Origin: Notamacropus eugenii | Lineage: Eukaryota; Chordata; Mammalia; Diprotodontia; Macropodidae | DNA: 64,000 nucleotides | Reading direction: 5' to 3' | NCBI RefSeq assembly: GCF_028372415.1 | Contig: NC_092874.1 | Coordinates: 336,492,651 to 336,556,650 of the forward strand | Part shown: positions 45,496 to 55,849 of the stretch, piece after piece | How positions within the stretch are numbered: the first letter of the stretch is position 1 | Layout of the letters: every line of letters begins with the position of its first letter | Notes under the pieces: generated by a model | Databases searched by the model: none | What the model saw: the letters and a program-made list of their open reading frames with translations, nothing else | What the model was told of the DNA's origin: nothing | Made by a program: the position numbers and the translations under genes

Positions 45496-46093
45496 CTGTG
45501 TATTTCCCTCCAACCTCTTTCCCACCATTTGTGCTTTTATCTCTCCCGTCTTCCTTCCCCTCCTCAATGGTATTTACTTTTCTCCCCCTCCTCCTGCAGC
45601 CTTCCCCTCCTTCTTTTAGCCCCACTCCCTTTTACTCCCCTTTACTCTTATTGCTTCTTTCCTCCCTTTTAGCCACCCTCCCCTTTCTTCCCCCTTCCCC
45701 TCCTACTACCTATAAAGCTAGTTAGGATTATCTACTTAAGATTATTGTTCCCTCCTTTAAACAAATCAGATGAGAGTACCTCTCAAACAATGCTCATCTC
45801 CCTCCCCTCCTTCCCTCTACTATGGTTTTGTACTTCTTCCTGTGATATAATTTGCCATTTTCTGCTTCCCCCTTTTCACACCTCCTATTACAATCCCTTC
45901 TCATACTTACATCATATTTTTGACATGACATCATTTACTTTATACCCGTTCCCTCTACATATATCCCTTTTATCATAATAACTGCACAGTTCTCAAGATT
46001 AACAGGTATCATCTTCCCTTATAGGGAGGTAAACAGTTTGCCCTAATTGAGTAGCAAGTTTTTGTTTTTGTTTTTTCCCCCCTGTTTACCTTT

Positions 46094-47275
46094 TTATGAT
46101 TCTCTGGAGACCTGCATTTGAAGATCAAATTGCCTATTGAGTTCTGGTGTTTTGGTCAGGAAGCTCTGGAAATCCCTTATTTCGTTGAATGACTTTCTCC
46201 TTGCCTGAAATGTTATGCTGAACTTTGCTGGGTAGTTGATCCTTGGTTGAAGTCCCAACTCCTTTGCCTTACGGAATATTGGGTTCAAATTCTTTTGATC
46301 TTTTAATGTAGAAGCTGCAAGGTCCTGCATGATCCTGACTGTATGTCCTTGATATTTGAATTGTTTCTTTCTGGCTGCTTGTAGTATTTTCTCCTTCACT
46401 TGATAGCTCTGGAATTTGGCAACGATATTTCTTGGGGTTTTGAGTTTGGGATCCCTTTCGGGAGGGGAACGGTGGATTCTTTCGATGACTATTTTGCCCT
46501 CTGAGTCTAGTACTTCTGGGCAGTTTTCCTTGATGATTTCCTGGAAGATATTGTCCAGACTCTTTTCTTCATCATGGGTTTCTGGCAGGCCAATAATTCT
46601 TAGATTTTCTCTCCTGGATCTATTTTCCAGGTCAGTTGTTTTTCCAATTAAATATTTTACATTTTCTTCTATCTTTTCATTCTTTAGATTTTGTTTGACT
46701 GATTCTTGTTGCCTCATTGAGTCATTAGTTTCTACTTGCCCAATTCTAATCTTCATCGTATTGTTTTCTTCAGTTAACTTTTGCATCTCCTTTTCCATCT
46801 GACCAATTTTTCCCTTTAAGGAGCTATTTTCTCCATTTAATTTTTGTACTTCTTTTTCTATTCGACCAATTTTCCCAGTTAGGTTTTGTGTTTCCTTTTC
46901 CATTTGATCAATTTTCCCAATTAGGTTTTGGGTTTCCTTTTCCATTTGATTAGCTCTTCCTTTTAGGGAATTATTCTCTCCAGTTAATTTTTGAACTTCC
47001 TTTTCCATTTGTTCAATTTTTCTTTTCAAAGTGATGTTCTCATCAGTGAATTCTTTTTTTATAATTTTAAAATCATTGGCCAGTTTTTCTTTTATTTCCT
47101 TCTTCAGCTGTTCCAGGTAATCTAGTTGTGCTTGCGAGAAATTCATAGTCCCTTCTGAGGTTTCAGATGGAAGTACAGTCTCAGCTCTGACCTCTTTGGT
47201 GTTTGTGTTTTGGTCCTTATCCCCATAGAAAGATTCTATGGTTTTTTCACTTTTCGTCTGCTTTTTCCGATTCAT
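46094..47275 (-). CDS. L1 ORF1 protein, intact 393 codons
   Basis: L1 ORF1p is the trimeric RNA-binding chaperone that packages L1 RNA in the cytoplasm. The frame runs from MNRKKQTKSEKT to the stop without interruption. Residues about 50-190 form a coiled coil built from MEKE.Q.L repeats in steps of 14 and 21 residues (multiples of seven). The RRM region follows, with TTDLENRSRRENLRIIGLPE and IVIERIHRSPPE, then the C-terminal domain with PRNIVAKFQSYQVKEKI and PRINYPAKFS. The older L1 copy at 61286 lacks 49 of the coiled-coil residues. The 5' UTR upstream carries two promoter-like modules. The frame is open, but whether it is expressed is unknown. Confidence 0.88.
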   Translation of the reverse strand: MNRKKQTKSEKTIESFYGDKDQNTNTKEVRAETVLPSETSEGTMNFSQAQLDYLEQLKKEIKEKLANDFKIIKKEFTDENITLKRKIEQMEKEVQKLTGENNSLKGRANQMEKETQNLIGKIDQMEKETQNLTGKIGRIEKEVQKLNGENSSLKGKIGQMEKEMQKLTEENNTMKIRIGQVETNDSMRQQESVKQNLKNEKIEENVKYLIGKTTDLENRSRRENLRIIGLPETHDEEKSLDNIFQEIIKENCPEVLDSEGKIVIERIHRSPPERDPKLKTPRNIVAKFQSYQVKEKILQAARKKQFKYQGHTVRIMQDLAASTLKDQKNLNPIFRKAKELGLQPRINYPAKFSITFQARRKSFNEIRDFQSFLTKTPELNRQFDLQMQVSRES

Positions 47276-48234
47276 GATGTTGGCTGAGTGTTGTAGCTTC
47301 TGGTTCTTTCAGTCAGAAGGTACAGATCTTTGTGTTGATCTGATGTGTGTTGAGGCTAAAAGGAGGTTTTTGTTTTTTGTTTCCCAGATCAACCCTGGGG
47401 TTAGCTTGTTAGGTGTGTGGGAGGGGTGGTCTGGTCTCAGGAGATCTCCTCAGCTGACCTGAGGCAAAGGCAAGGTCAGGGGATGGTGATCCCAGCTTCC
47501 CTATTGTCTTCCCTTTTCCCCTGGAAGGCTGGGGCACGCCTAGATGCTAATGCGTGTTCCCGCCCCTCCTGTCGCTCGTCTCCCGGTGCTGAGGCTTGCC
47601 TGGGTCTCAGTGCGAATTTTCTCTGCCCTGGGTCTTCTGTCCTTCCAGATCGCCTCCGCCACAGTAGGAAGAATCCCCCTTTGCTATTTTCCTAGCCTCT
47701 GGTGTTATGAGACTATTTGCCCCCTTCTGCTGTTCCCGCTGATCCAGGATTTATCTGGGGAAATATTTTATGGTTCTTTCACGGTCATCAGGGGGGAGGA
47801 GAGAGCATTTACTGATCACTCCGCCATCCTGGCTCCCAGAAGTTCAAGTAGGTGACTTACTGAAGTTTAGTCTTCAGGCTGGAGGTTTCACGGGCTGCTG
47901 CGCTGATATCTGGCACTGAGCGGCTCTCACCGGCTCGGTTTGGCTTGTCTCCTGCTCTGCTGGTTTCGCCTGCCACTCTCGGGCTTCTCAGGTCCCTTCC
48001 GCCCTGCTGCGCTGACCACGCTGCGCTGTGCGCTGGGGGCTTACCCACGCTGAACAGATCCTTCCCATGGACCGTCCAGTCTAACCTGGGCTCCGAATCT
48101 GTCAGTCTGTCACCCACTGGATTCCACACCTCCAAAGTTTGGTCAGATTCGCCTTTCAGAGATATCCAGAGGAGTTTGTCCAGGAGCTTAGGTGAGTCCT
48201 TGCTTTCACTCCGCTATCTTGGCTCCGCCCCCCC
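47276..48234 (-). promoter_or_regulatory. L1 5' UTR with two promoter-like modules
   Basis: GC-rich compared with its surroundings. Reading the - strand, GGAGCCAAGATAGCGGAG lies at the very 5' end (48211-48228) and GGGAGCCAGGATGGCGGAG recurs at 47821-47838, about 390 bases downstream. Both resemble the YY1 site at the start of other L1s. The same pair recurs in the second L1. Confidence 0.6.
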
Positions 48235-48654
48235 AGAAATCAATTTAAGGAGCTTTGAATCTAAGCTACCTTTAATCAGGTTTATCAGAAGCAGAAATGT
48301 GCTGACTGGCTGATTAATTGGCTGAAAGTGAAAACATGAATAAATTAAATACTTTACTTCTGCCAAAGAACTGTCTGTTAGCCAAGTTTTTCTTCAATAT
48401 CATATAGGGCATGATAATTGTAATGTGCATTCTCAGTAGTGTGGCAGGTGTAAGAATGTTGGCCACATGACTTTTCAGTGCTTTTCAGGCTGCACTGAAA
48501 TGGGCCTTATAGTCTCTGCCTGGTAAGATGGAACTTGGGTTGGAGGGTACAGTAAAGCTGAAGGGCACCTGTCTTCAAAATTCTCGAAACCACCAGAACT
48601 GTTGCTAAGGATTGTGGTGATTTTAGGGGACTTAGTGATCCTGACCTAAGTTTA

Positions 48655-48925
48655 GAGGGCCGGTAGGTGACATAGTGGATAGAGTGCCAGTCCTAGAGTC
48701 AGGAAGAGTGGAGTTAAACTTTGACCTCAGACACTTATTAGCAGTGTGATCCTGGACAAGTCATTTAAACTGTGTTTTCCTTAGTTTCCTCATATGTAAA
48801 ACGGAGATTACCAGAGCACTTACCTCTTTGGGTTGTTGCACTGGTCAAATGAGGTGATAATTGTGAAGTGCCTAGCGGTGCTTGATAGATAGTAAGTACT
48901 CTATAAATGTTAGCTAGAGCTCTTA
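48655..48925 (+). repeat. CORE/MIR-type SINE, nearly full length
   Basis: GTAGGTGACATAGTGGATAG (box-A region), GGAGTTAAACTTTGACC (box-B region), CCTCATATGTAAAACGGAG, GGGTTGTTGCACTGGTC and GTAAGTACTCTATAAATG. Confidence 0.7.
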
Positions 48926-49424
48926 AAAACCCTTGAAAATCCTAGTGGCTTTGTTGGGGGGATGAGAAAAAGAGTATCTCGTGAGAAACATGGACCATAT
49001 TTTGATGTATTTTCAGTTCTTTTGAGCTCATCAGAATTCTTTGATGACTTCTGAAACCAGTGTTTTTGACCAGGAATCTTATAGCCTGAGAAACAGCTTG
49101 ATGTCTGAATGGTTCCTTCAGTATAGTTGTGGATTCTCTGATCCACATCCCTGGAGCTAATTGATAAGGCCTTAAACCCTGGACTAGGTCCAGAAATATT
49201 TTGTCCCTTGGTCATAGGCTTCTAATAGGCCCTTTGCATTTTGGTATGATTTGTAGCAAAAGTTTTTAAAGCATTCTTAATAGGGTATAGGATTAAACTA
49301 CTTAAAGGATGTTTGCTTTGTAATTTGTGAAGTGAACTATGCTTTTTGCATTTTCCTTGGAGCTTAAGAGAACAATGGGTTACTGCTGTGCTTACAGAAA
49401 ATTGCCAGTGGCATGTGTGTGTTC
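48926..49424. other. COMMD10 intron 4, unassigned
   Basis: No exon or named repeat seen. An antisense frame at 48910-49215 has no protein features. Confidence 0.4.
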
Positions 49425-49732
49425 ATCCTTCATTGCCAAAGATCATGCCATCAGAGAAATAATGACATGACTTGCACTTGACTTTGTTTTGAGTGAGGGA
49501 GGGCTGTGCAGCTCACCAGCCTCACTTCTCCTCCCGAGTCATCTGAATCCAGTGACCAGATATTCATCAGGATGACTGGAGATGACCCAGGATGAGGCAG
49601 TTGGGGTTAGGTGACTTGCCCAAGGTCACACAGCTACTGAGTGTCAAGTGTTTGAGGTGAGACTTGAACTCCAGTCCTCCTGACTTCTGCACTGGTGCTC
49701 TATCCACTGCATAACCTAACTGCCCCCTAATG
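49425..49732 (-). repeat. Marsupial tRNA-type SINE with LINE-like 3' tail
   Basis: On the - strand it starts GGGGGCAGTTAGGTTATGCA, with a box-B-like GTTCAAGTC region, and ends in a 3' tail that on the + strand reads ATCCTTCATTGCCAAAGATC then AATAATGACATGACTTGCAC. The tail parallels the 3' end of the LINE at 14545 (GTCCTTCATTCTCTAAGGAC). Confidence 0.65.
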
Positions 49733-49799
49733 GCATATAGCCTTGTGGGGAATTTGAGGTCTATTAGGGAAATAATAATAATAGGTGAAGGGATTAGAT

Positions 49800-51760
49800 C
49801 TGTTAGAGTGTCTGAAGGACTATGGATGGAAGTTTGCGGTATTGCACAGGAACCACAGCAGCACCAAAAAAATTACAAAGAAAAAGGAGAGCAAGAAAGC
49901 AAATGGTTGTACGGTGAGCTATACAAATTGCTGAGGAAAGAAGGAAAGTAAAAGGGAAAGGAGAAAGGGAAAGATATATTAACAATGCAGAATTCCAGAG
50001 AATAACAAGGAGAGATAAGGTTTTCTTAAATGAGCAATACAAAGAAATAGAGGAAAACAATAGAATGGGAAAGATAAGAGATCTCTTCAAGAAAATTAGA
50101 GATCTCAAGGGAAGTTTTCATGCACAAAAGGGCGTGATAGAAAGGCAAAAATGGTAGGGACTTAATAGAAGCAGAAGAAATTAAGAAGAGGTGACAAGAA
50201 TATGTAGAACTATACTGGAACTATATGTAGATCTTAACATCACTGATAGCCACAATCCTGTGGTTACTGATCTAGTCAGACATCTTGGAGAATGAAGTCA
50301 ACTGGGTCTTAGAAAGCATTGTTAACAATGGGATAGCAGAAGTAATAGAAATCCAGCTGAGCTATTTAAAATCCTAAAAGATGATGCTGTTCAAATGTTG
50401 CACTCAAGATGCCAGCAAATTTGGGAAACTCAACAGTGGCTACTGTATTGGAAAAGATCAGTTTATATCCCAGTCCTAAAGAGTGCTTATTTTACACTCC
50501 AGCAAGGTTATGCTTAAAATTCTGCAAGCTAGGCTTCAGCAATATATGAACCAAGAATTACCAGAAGAGCAGGCTGGTTTTCAGAGAGGCAGAGGAATTA
50601 GAGACCAAATTGCCAACATTTGCTGGATTATGGAGAAAGCAAAGGAACTGCAGAAAAGAACATCAGCTTCTGCTTAATTGACTATACTAATAAGGTCTTT
50701 GACTGTGTGGATCACAACAAAATGTGTCAGGTCCTCAAAGAGATGAGTATTAGATTATCTTACTGGTCCCCTGAGGAACCTGTATGCAGGTCAAGAAGCA
50801 ATGGTTAGAACTGAATATGGAATAACTGGTTGGTTTAAGATGGGGAAAGGAGTATGACAAGGCTGTATATTGTCCCCTTATTTAATTTATATGCAGAACA
50901 CATCTTGCTAAATGCCAGGCTGGATGAATCAAAAGCTGGAGTTAAGATTACTGGGAGAAAAATCAACAATCTGAACTATACACATGATACCACTCTGAAG
51001 GCAAAAAGTGAATAAGAATTAAGAAGCCTTATGAGAGTGAAAGAAGAGTGTAAAAGCTGACTTCAAGCTTAGCATTAAAAAAAAAAACACAAAGAAAAAC
51101 ACAAAACCTAAAATCATGGCAACTAATCCCTTCATTTTCTAGCAATTTATAGAGGGAGAAGAAATAGAAGCAGGGCCAGAGTTTATATTCTTGGGCTCAA
51201 AAGAATACTGCAGACAGTGACTGTAGCCATGAAATTTAAAGACTCCTCAGAAGGAAAACTATGGCAAATCTGGACAGCAAACCGAAAAACAGAGGCATTG
51301 CCTTTTCAACAAAGGTCCATATAGTCAAAGCTATGGTTTTTCTACTAGTAATGCGTGGCTGTGAGAGTTGAAGTATCAGGAAAGCTGAGCGCCCACAGAA
51401 TAGATGCTTTCAAATTATGGTGCTGGAGAAGACTTTTGAGAATCCCTTGGACAGCAAGGTGGTCAAATCAGTCAATACTTAAAGAAATTAATTCAGACTA
51501 TTCTTTGGAAGGACAAGAAGCTTAAATACTTTGGCTGCATAATGACAAGACCATACTCGTTAGAAAAGACACCAGTGTTGGGAACGATTGAAGATAAAAG
51601 GAGAAGCATATGGCAGAACATGAACTGGATAGATAGTGTGATGGAGGCAACGACTGAGTTTGGACAGACTTTGGCAGATAGTGGAGGATAGAAGGACCTG
51701 GCATCCATGGGGTTATAAAGTGTTGGACATGACTGAATGATTGAACAATAAGAAATAGAA
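49800..51760 (+). mobile_element. BovB/RTE-type LINE fragment
   Basis: Broken + strand frames follow the BovB/RTE polyprotein in order: EGLWMEVCGIAQE (49829), DLIEAEEIKKR (50160), DILENEVNWVLES (50280), VMLKILQARLQQYMNQELPE (50510) with AGFQRGRGIRDQIANI, then FCLIDYTNKVFDCVDHNKM in another frame (50676). The C-terminal KLKYFGCIMTRPYSLEKT (51515) follows. The 3' end is near GTTGGACATGACTGAATG (51721). Several frameshifts and stops make it inactive. Confidence 0.8.
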
Positions 51761-51799
51761 GGAATAAGTTTGCTTTATTTTGGAATTATTATTGCTTTA

Positions 51800-52265
51800 G
51801 AGAAATGACCTCCCGACATTCACCTACTAAGTTCTGTCAGTTTTATGTTCATGACATTTGTCCCCATTTCTCTAGTCCCTCTGCCATCCCCCTAATAGAG
51901 TGACTTATTATCATCCATCTGGGCAGTTGTAGTAGCAATTCTCTCTGATCATATTGTGGCTAGACCAATCTTCCTGACACCTACATCTAGGCATGTCATT
52001 TTCCTCTTCAGAAATCTTCAGTGCCTTACTAGTGTCTACTAGGTAAAGCCTTGACAGTTTAGGTCCCATACCATCTGGTATCTCTTTCCTTCTCTCAACA
52101 AATGTTTTTTTGAAGGGTTTTGTTTTATTTTTCTTTTAACACTGTTGTCATTTCCCTGCTTTCTTGAAACAAAAAGCAAAACCAATTTACATGTTAGCAG
52201 TGTCTGAAAATGTATACTCCATTCTGCAACTGTAGCCTACCACTTATCAAGGCTAACACCATCTA
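51800..52265 (+). repeat. Probable L2-like 3' region
   Basis: CATCTGGGCAGTTGTAGTAG, CTTCAGAAATCTTCAGTGCC and CTAGGTAAAGCCTTGACAG resemble L2 C-terminal/3' text; divergence is high. Confidence 0.35.
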
Positions 52266-52269
52266 TTTG

Positions 52270-52672
52270 GTTTTTTTTACTTTTTAAAACTTTTTAAAAC
52301 TTATTTTCAGTTTTCAACATTCACTTCCACAAAATTTTGAATTTCAAATTTTCTCTCTATCTCCCCCCTCCCCTCACCCCAGGATAGCATTTACTCTGAT
52401 TACCCTTTTCTCCAATCTGCCCTCCCTTCTGTTACCCGCCTCATCCCCTTTATCCCCTTCCCTTCTATTTTCCTGTAGGGCAAGAGAGATTTCTATAGCC
52501 TATTGCTTATATATCTTATTTCTTGGTTGCATGTAAAAACAATTTTTAGTATTCATTTTTAAAGCTTTGAGTTCCACATTCTCTCCCTTCCCTGCTCCCT
52601 CATTGAGAAGGCAAATAATTTGATATAGGTTTTATATATATATATAGTCATACAAAATACTTCTGTAACAGC
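52270..52672 (-). repeat. Half-L1/L1 3' tail fragment
   Basis: T run, then CAACATTCACTTCCACAAAA and TTTTGAATTTCAAATTTTCTC, TAGGGCAAGAGAGATTTC and GAGAAGGCAAATAATTTGAT, paralleling 11240-11580 of the half-L1. Confidence 0.65.
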
Positions 52673-52947
52673 TAAAATCTTTGAAAAGACCATCTACAGT
52701 AGGTGCCTCCACTGTGTTTCCTCTCTCTTCTTAGCCCCTTACAATCCTTCCAGTGAATAGTCTAAACTAATTTTTGATCTTATCATTCCACTAAAACTAT
52801 TCTCCAAAGTTACTAATGATCTCTTATGTGCCAAATCCAAAGATTTTTCTTCCCCCTCAAGCTTCATTTTCCTTAACCTCTTTGTAGCTTTTGACACTGT
52901 TGATAATTGTCTTCTCCTTGATATTTTCTTCTTTCTAGGTTTTAGGG

Positions 52948-53775
52948 TTTGAATTCTTGGCAGTTTAGTTTGATTAAGGACCTCAGTGTCTGGTACCTTA
53001 TCCTGCCAGGTGATTTTAAGAACCTTCCTAAGGTAATTCAAATGGAAGCCATTCAGTTTTCTGGCGTGGCACAGATATACTGTCCAGGTTTCACAGGCAC
53101 ACAACAATGAGGTCAGCACGATGGCTCTGTAGATCTTCAGTCTGGTAGTCAGTCTAATTCCTCTTCTCTCCCATACTTTCCTTTGGAGCCTTCCACACAC
53201 TGAGCTAGCTCTGGCAATGCGTTCATCAACCTCATTATCAATGTGTACATCCCAGGAAAGTACTTTTCTTCAGAGAGCACAACTCTCATGGGCTGGTTAT
53301 GTTATTTGAATGTAAATTGTGTGCTTGCCAAAAAGACTATTTTATAGAGAACTCATAGAGGGCAAGTCCTCACATGGTGGTCAGAAGACGTGATGCAAAG
53401 ACACTTGCAATGTCTCTCTTAAGAACTTGGAATTGATTGTGTGACATGGGAGATGCTGGCATAGGACCGCTCAGCATGCCTGAGCATGCTTGTGCCCACA
53501 TCAGAGAAGGTGCTGTTCTCTATGAGTAAAGCAGAATTGAGACAGCTCAAAGGAAATGCAGCATGCACAGATTTAGAGTATCCACACCAAATATGTACAT
53601 GGACTATTTGTGCCTGACCTGTGGTAGAGCATTCTGAGTTTGTATTGGTCTGGTTAGTCACAACTGGACACATTGAAACTTCACTCTAAAAAAACAAAAA
53701 AAAAACTTGACTCTAGCATAGTGCTATCATTCTGGTCCTCTTTGAGAATGAAGGACAGCAGTCAATCACCCAACC
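52948..53775 (+). mobile_element. 5'-inverted LINE copy inserted into L2
   Basis: 52948-53265 reads on the - strand as LLCACETWTVYLCHARKLNG and KVPDTEVLNQTKLPRIQT (the family at 14530). From 53266 the sequence switches to + orientation and runs to the family's 3' end at GAGAATGAAGGACAGC (53746). An 11-base duplication AGGTTTT(A/T)... with one mismatch flanks it (52937-52947 AGGTTTTAGGG, 53776-53786 AGGTTTTTGGG), and the L2 reads through once the insert is removed. This is the layout of twin-primed insertion. Confidence 0.7.
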
Positions 53776-53858
53776 AGGTTTTTGGGACATCATTCTCTCC
53801 AGTTTTCCTCCTACCTATCTGACCCCTCTTCTTATGTCTCTTTTGCTGAATCCTCTCC

Positions 53859-54359
53859 CTTTTTTAAAAAAAATTTCAAACTTAAATACACAATAAGAAA
53901 AGAAAAAGGAACATATCGTAAACTTAAATATTGAAACTTAAATACAAAATAAGAAAAGAAAAAAAGCATTGCCGTGTGTACAGCGGAATGTGAGAGAGGA
54001 CTCAAAATATACAGCATTCAATTTCCATTTCAAGAAAGCCTATGTAATAAATACTATGCATTATGTTCAGAGCTGTCCATCATTTCTTTGCTTTCTTCTG
54101 AATTTTCTTTGTTGTCTGCTGTGCACTTTTTACTTTTCTCTTTTTTCCCCTTCTCTCCTCCCAGGCTACAATTAAGATATATTTATATATACATACATAT
54201 GTGCAAAGATATATACACATACATATATATATATACTTGCACATAAATATACTTGGTTGTTTAAAATCATGCTTGTATATAGACATATGCATTCATATGT
54301 ATCTATGTAACTGTACTATGCTTATTTGTCCTCTGTTTCTGTTTCACTTCTCCCTTTAT
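53859..54359. repeat. AT-rich insertion within L2
   Basis: A-rich start with an imperfect tandem duplication of AAACTTAAATACA.AATAAG (about 53879 and 53936). Later there are ATAT/ACAT-rich simple tracts at 54175-54240. The family is unresolved; L1-like is possible. Confidence 0.45.
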
Positions 54360-55234
54360 GCCACCTCATTTGGTGATCCCCATCAACCTCCATGGATTTA
54401 ATTACAATCTCTGTGCTGATTCTCAGATTTACCTTTCCTGCTCCAACCTCTGTACTGACCTCCAATCTAACATCTCCAGCTTCTTTTTAGACATCTTGAA
54501 ACATATCTAGTAGACATCATAAACTCAATATGCTCAAAATTGAACTCATTATCTTTTTACCTAAATCCTCCCTTCCTATTCCTATAAATAAGGCAGGACC
54601 ATCTTCCCAATCTTTTAGGTTTACAACTTAGGAATCATCCTGAATTTCTCACTGTCTCTCACCCCCCATTTCCAGTCTGCTGCTCAGGCCTGTTGATTTC
54701 CCCTTTGTAATATCTCTCAAATATACCTCCTGTCTTCTCTGCTCCACCACCCACCACTCTAGTACAAGCCCTTACAATCTTATACCTGGATTATTGCATT
54801 AGCCTGCTGGTAGGTCTACTTAATTCAAGTTTCTCTCCATTCCAATTTATCCTCCATTCAGCCATAAAGTGATTTTCCTAAAGTACAGGTCTAACCATGT
54901 CTACCCTTCATGGCCCCCTCCTCCCCATCTCCACAACTCCAGTGACTTTCTTACATAAAATGCTCTGGCATTTGAAGCCCTACCTTTCCAGTCTTACAAT
55001 TTATTCCTTGACACTCTTCATTCCAGTGACACTGACCTCCTGGCTGTTCAATGAACAAGACAAGACACTACATTACTCTATTCCAGGCATTCTTCCTAGC
55101 TGTCCACCTTGCCTGGAATGCTCTCCCTCCTCCACTCTGACTACTGACCTGGAACAACTCACCCTTATAGGAAGCCTTCCCCCAGCCCTTCTTAAATCCA
55201 GTGACTTCTCTCCGTTGATTATTTCCTATTTATC

Positions 55235-55282
<48 letters not shown>
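55235..55282. repeat. (TG)n microsatellite in L2 3' region
   Basis: ATATATG followed by about twenty TG units, then TATATAC. Confidence 0.9.
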
Positions 55283-55285
<3 letters not shown>

Positions 55286-55849
55286 CATTTCTATGCATAC
55301 ACATATATTGCTTTGTATATGTTTGTTTGCATGTTGTTTTCCATTAGATTGTACACTCCTTGAGAGCAGGCATTGTCTTTTGTGTCTTTTTGTATCCTCA
55401 TAGTTTAGCAAAGTGCCTTGCACGTAGTAGACACTTGATAAGTGTTTATTGATCAATTGATTCATTATTTTTTTATTGATTAGTTTTATTTATTTTCAGT
55501 GTTCTACAATCACTACCATATAACTTAGATGATTATTTTTCCCTCCCTCCATCCTCCCTCCCCAAACCAGCACACAGTTTTATATAGGTTCTACACAAAC
55601 ATTCTTATTAAAAACATTTTTGCTATAGTCATGCTGTATAGAAGAATTAAATTGGATGGGAGAAATCATATAACAAACTGAAACGCAATACACACACAAA
55701 AAAATGATCTGCTGCATTCTGCAATTGAATTTCATAGTTCTTTCTCTGGATGTGAAAGGCATTTTGCCTTAGAAGACCACTGGGAATGTTTTTTAAGTCC
55801 TTGCATTGCAATGAAGTTCCAACTCTACCAGAAAAAACTCTCGCACGCT

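Larger units (their letters stand above)
41298..48234 (-). mobile_element. Full-length L1 retrotransposon (younger copy) with target-site duplication
   Basis: About 6.9 kb. A perfect 12-base direct repeat AGAAATCAATTT flanks it (41286-41297 and 48235-48246). The left end is a T run (poly-A on the element strand). The right end reads, on the - strand, as a G run then CGGAGCCAAGATAGCGGAG, as in other therian L1 5' ends. Order on the - strand: 5' UTR 48234-47276, ORF1 47275-46094, spacer, ORF2 remnant about 45495-41683, 3' UTR to 41298. The target on the element strand reads CTCCTT/AAATTG, matching the L1 endonuclease preference. It sits in COMMD10 intron 4, antisense. Confidence 0.92.
52690..55453 (+). 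mobile_element. L2 LINE copy split by two later insertions
   Basis: Three L2 pieces in order: 52690-52947 (finger to motif A, ending at TTTGACACTGTTGAT and TCTAGGTTTTAGGG), 53776-53858 (GGGACATCATTCTCTCC, TCTGACCCCTCTTC) and 54360-55453 (reverse-transcriptase end and 3' region with AGATTGTACACTCCTTGAG). The gaps hold a 5'-inverted LINE and an AT-rich insert. Many stops; ancient. Confidence 0.65.

Noticed and set aside
48655..48730. tRNA-like A and B boxes
   Set aside because: They form the head of a SINE; there is no foldable complete tRNA with anticodon arm.
54897..55403. 168-codon + strand frame
   Set aside because: It is L2 3' sequence and a TG microsatellite (the CVCVCV run), not a gene.
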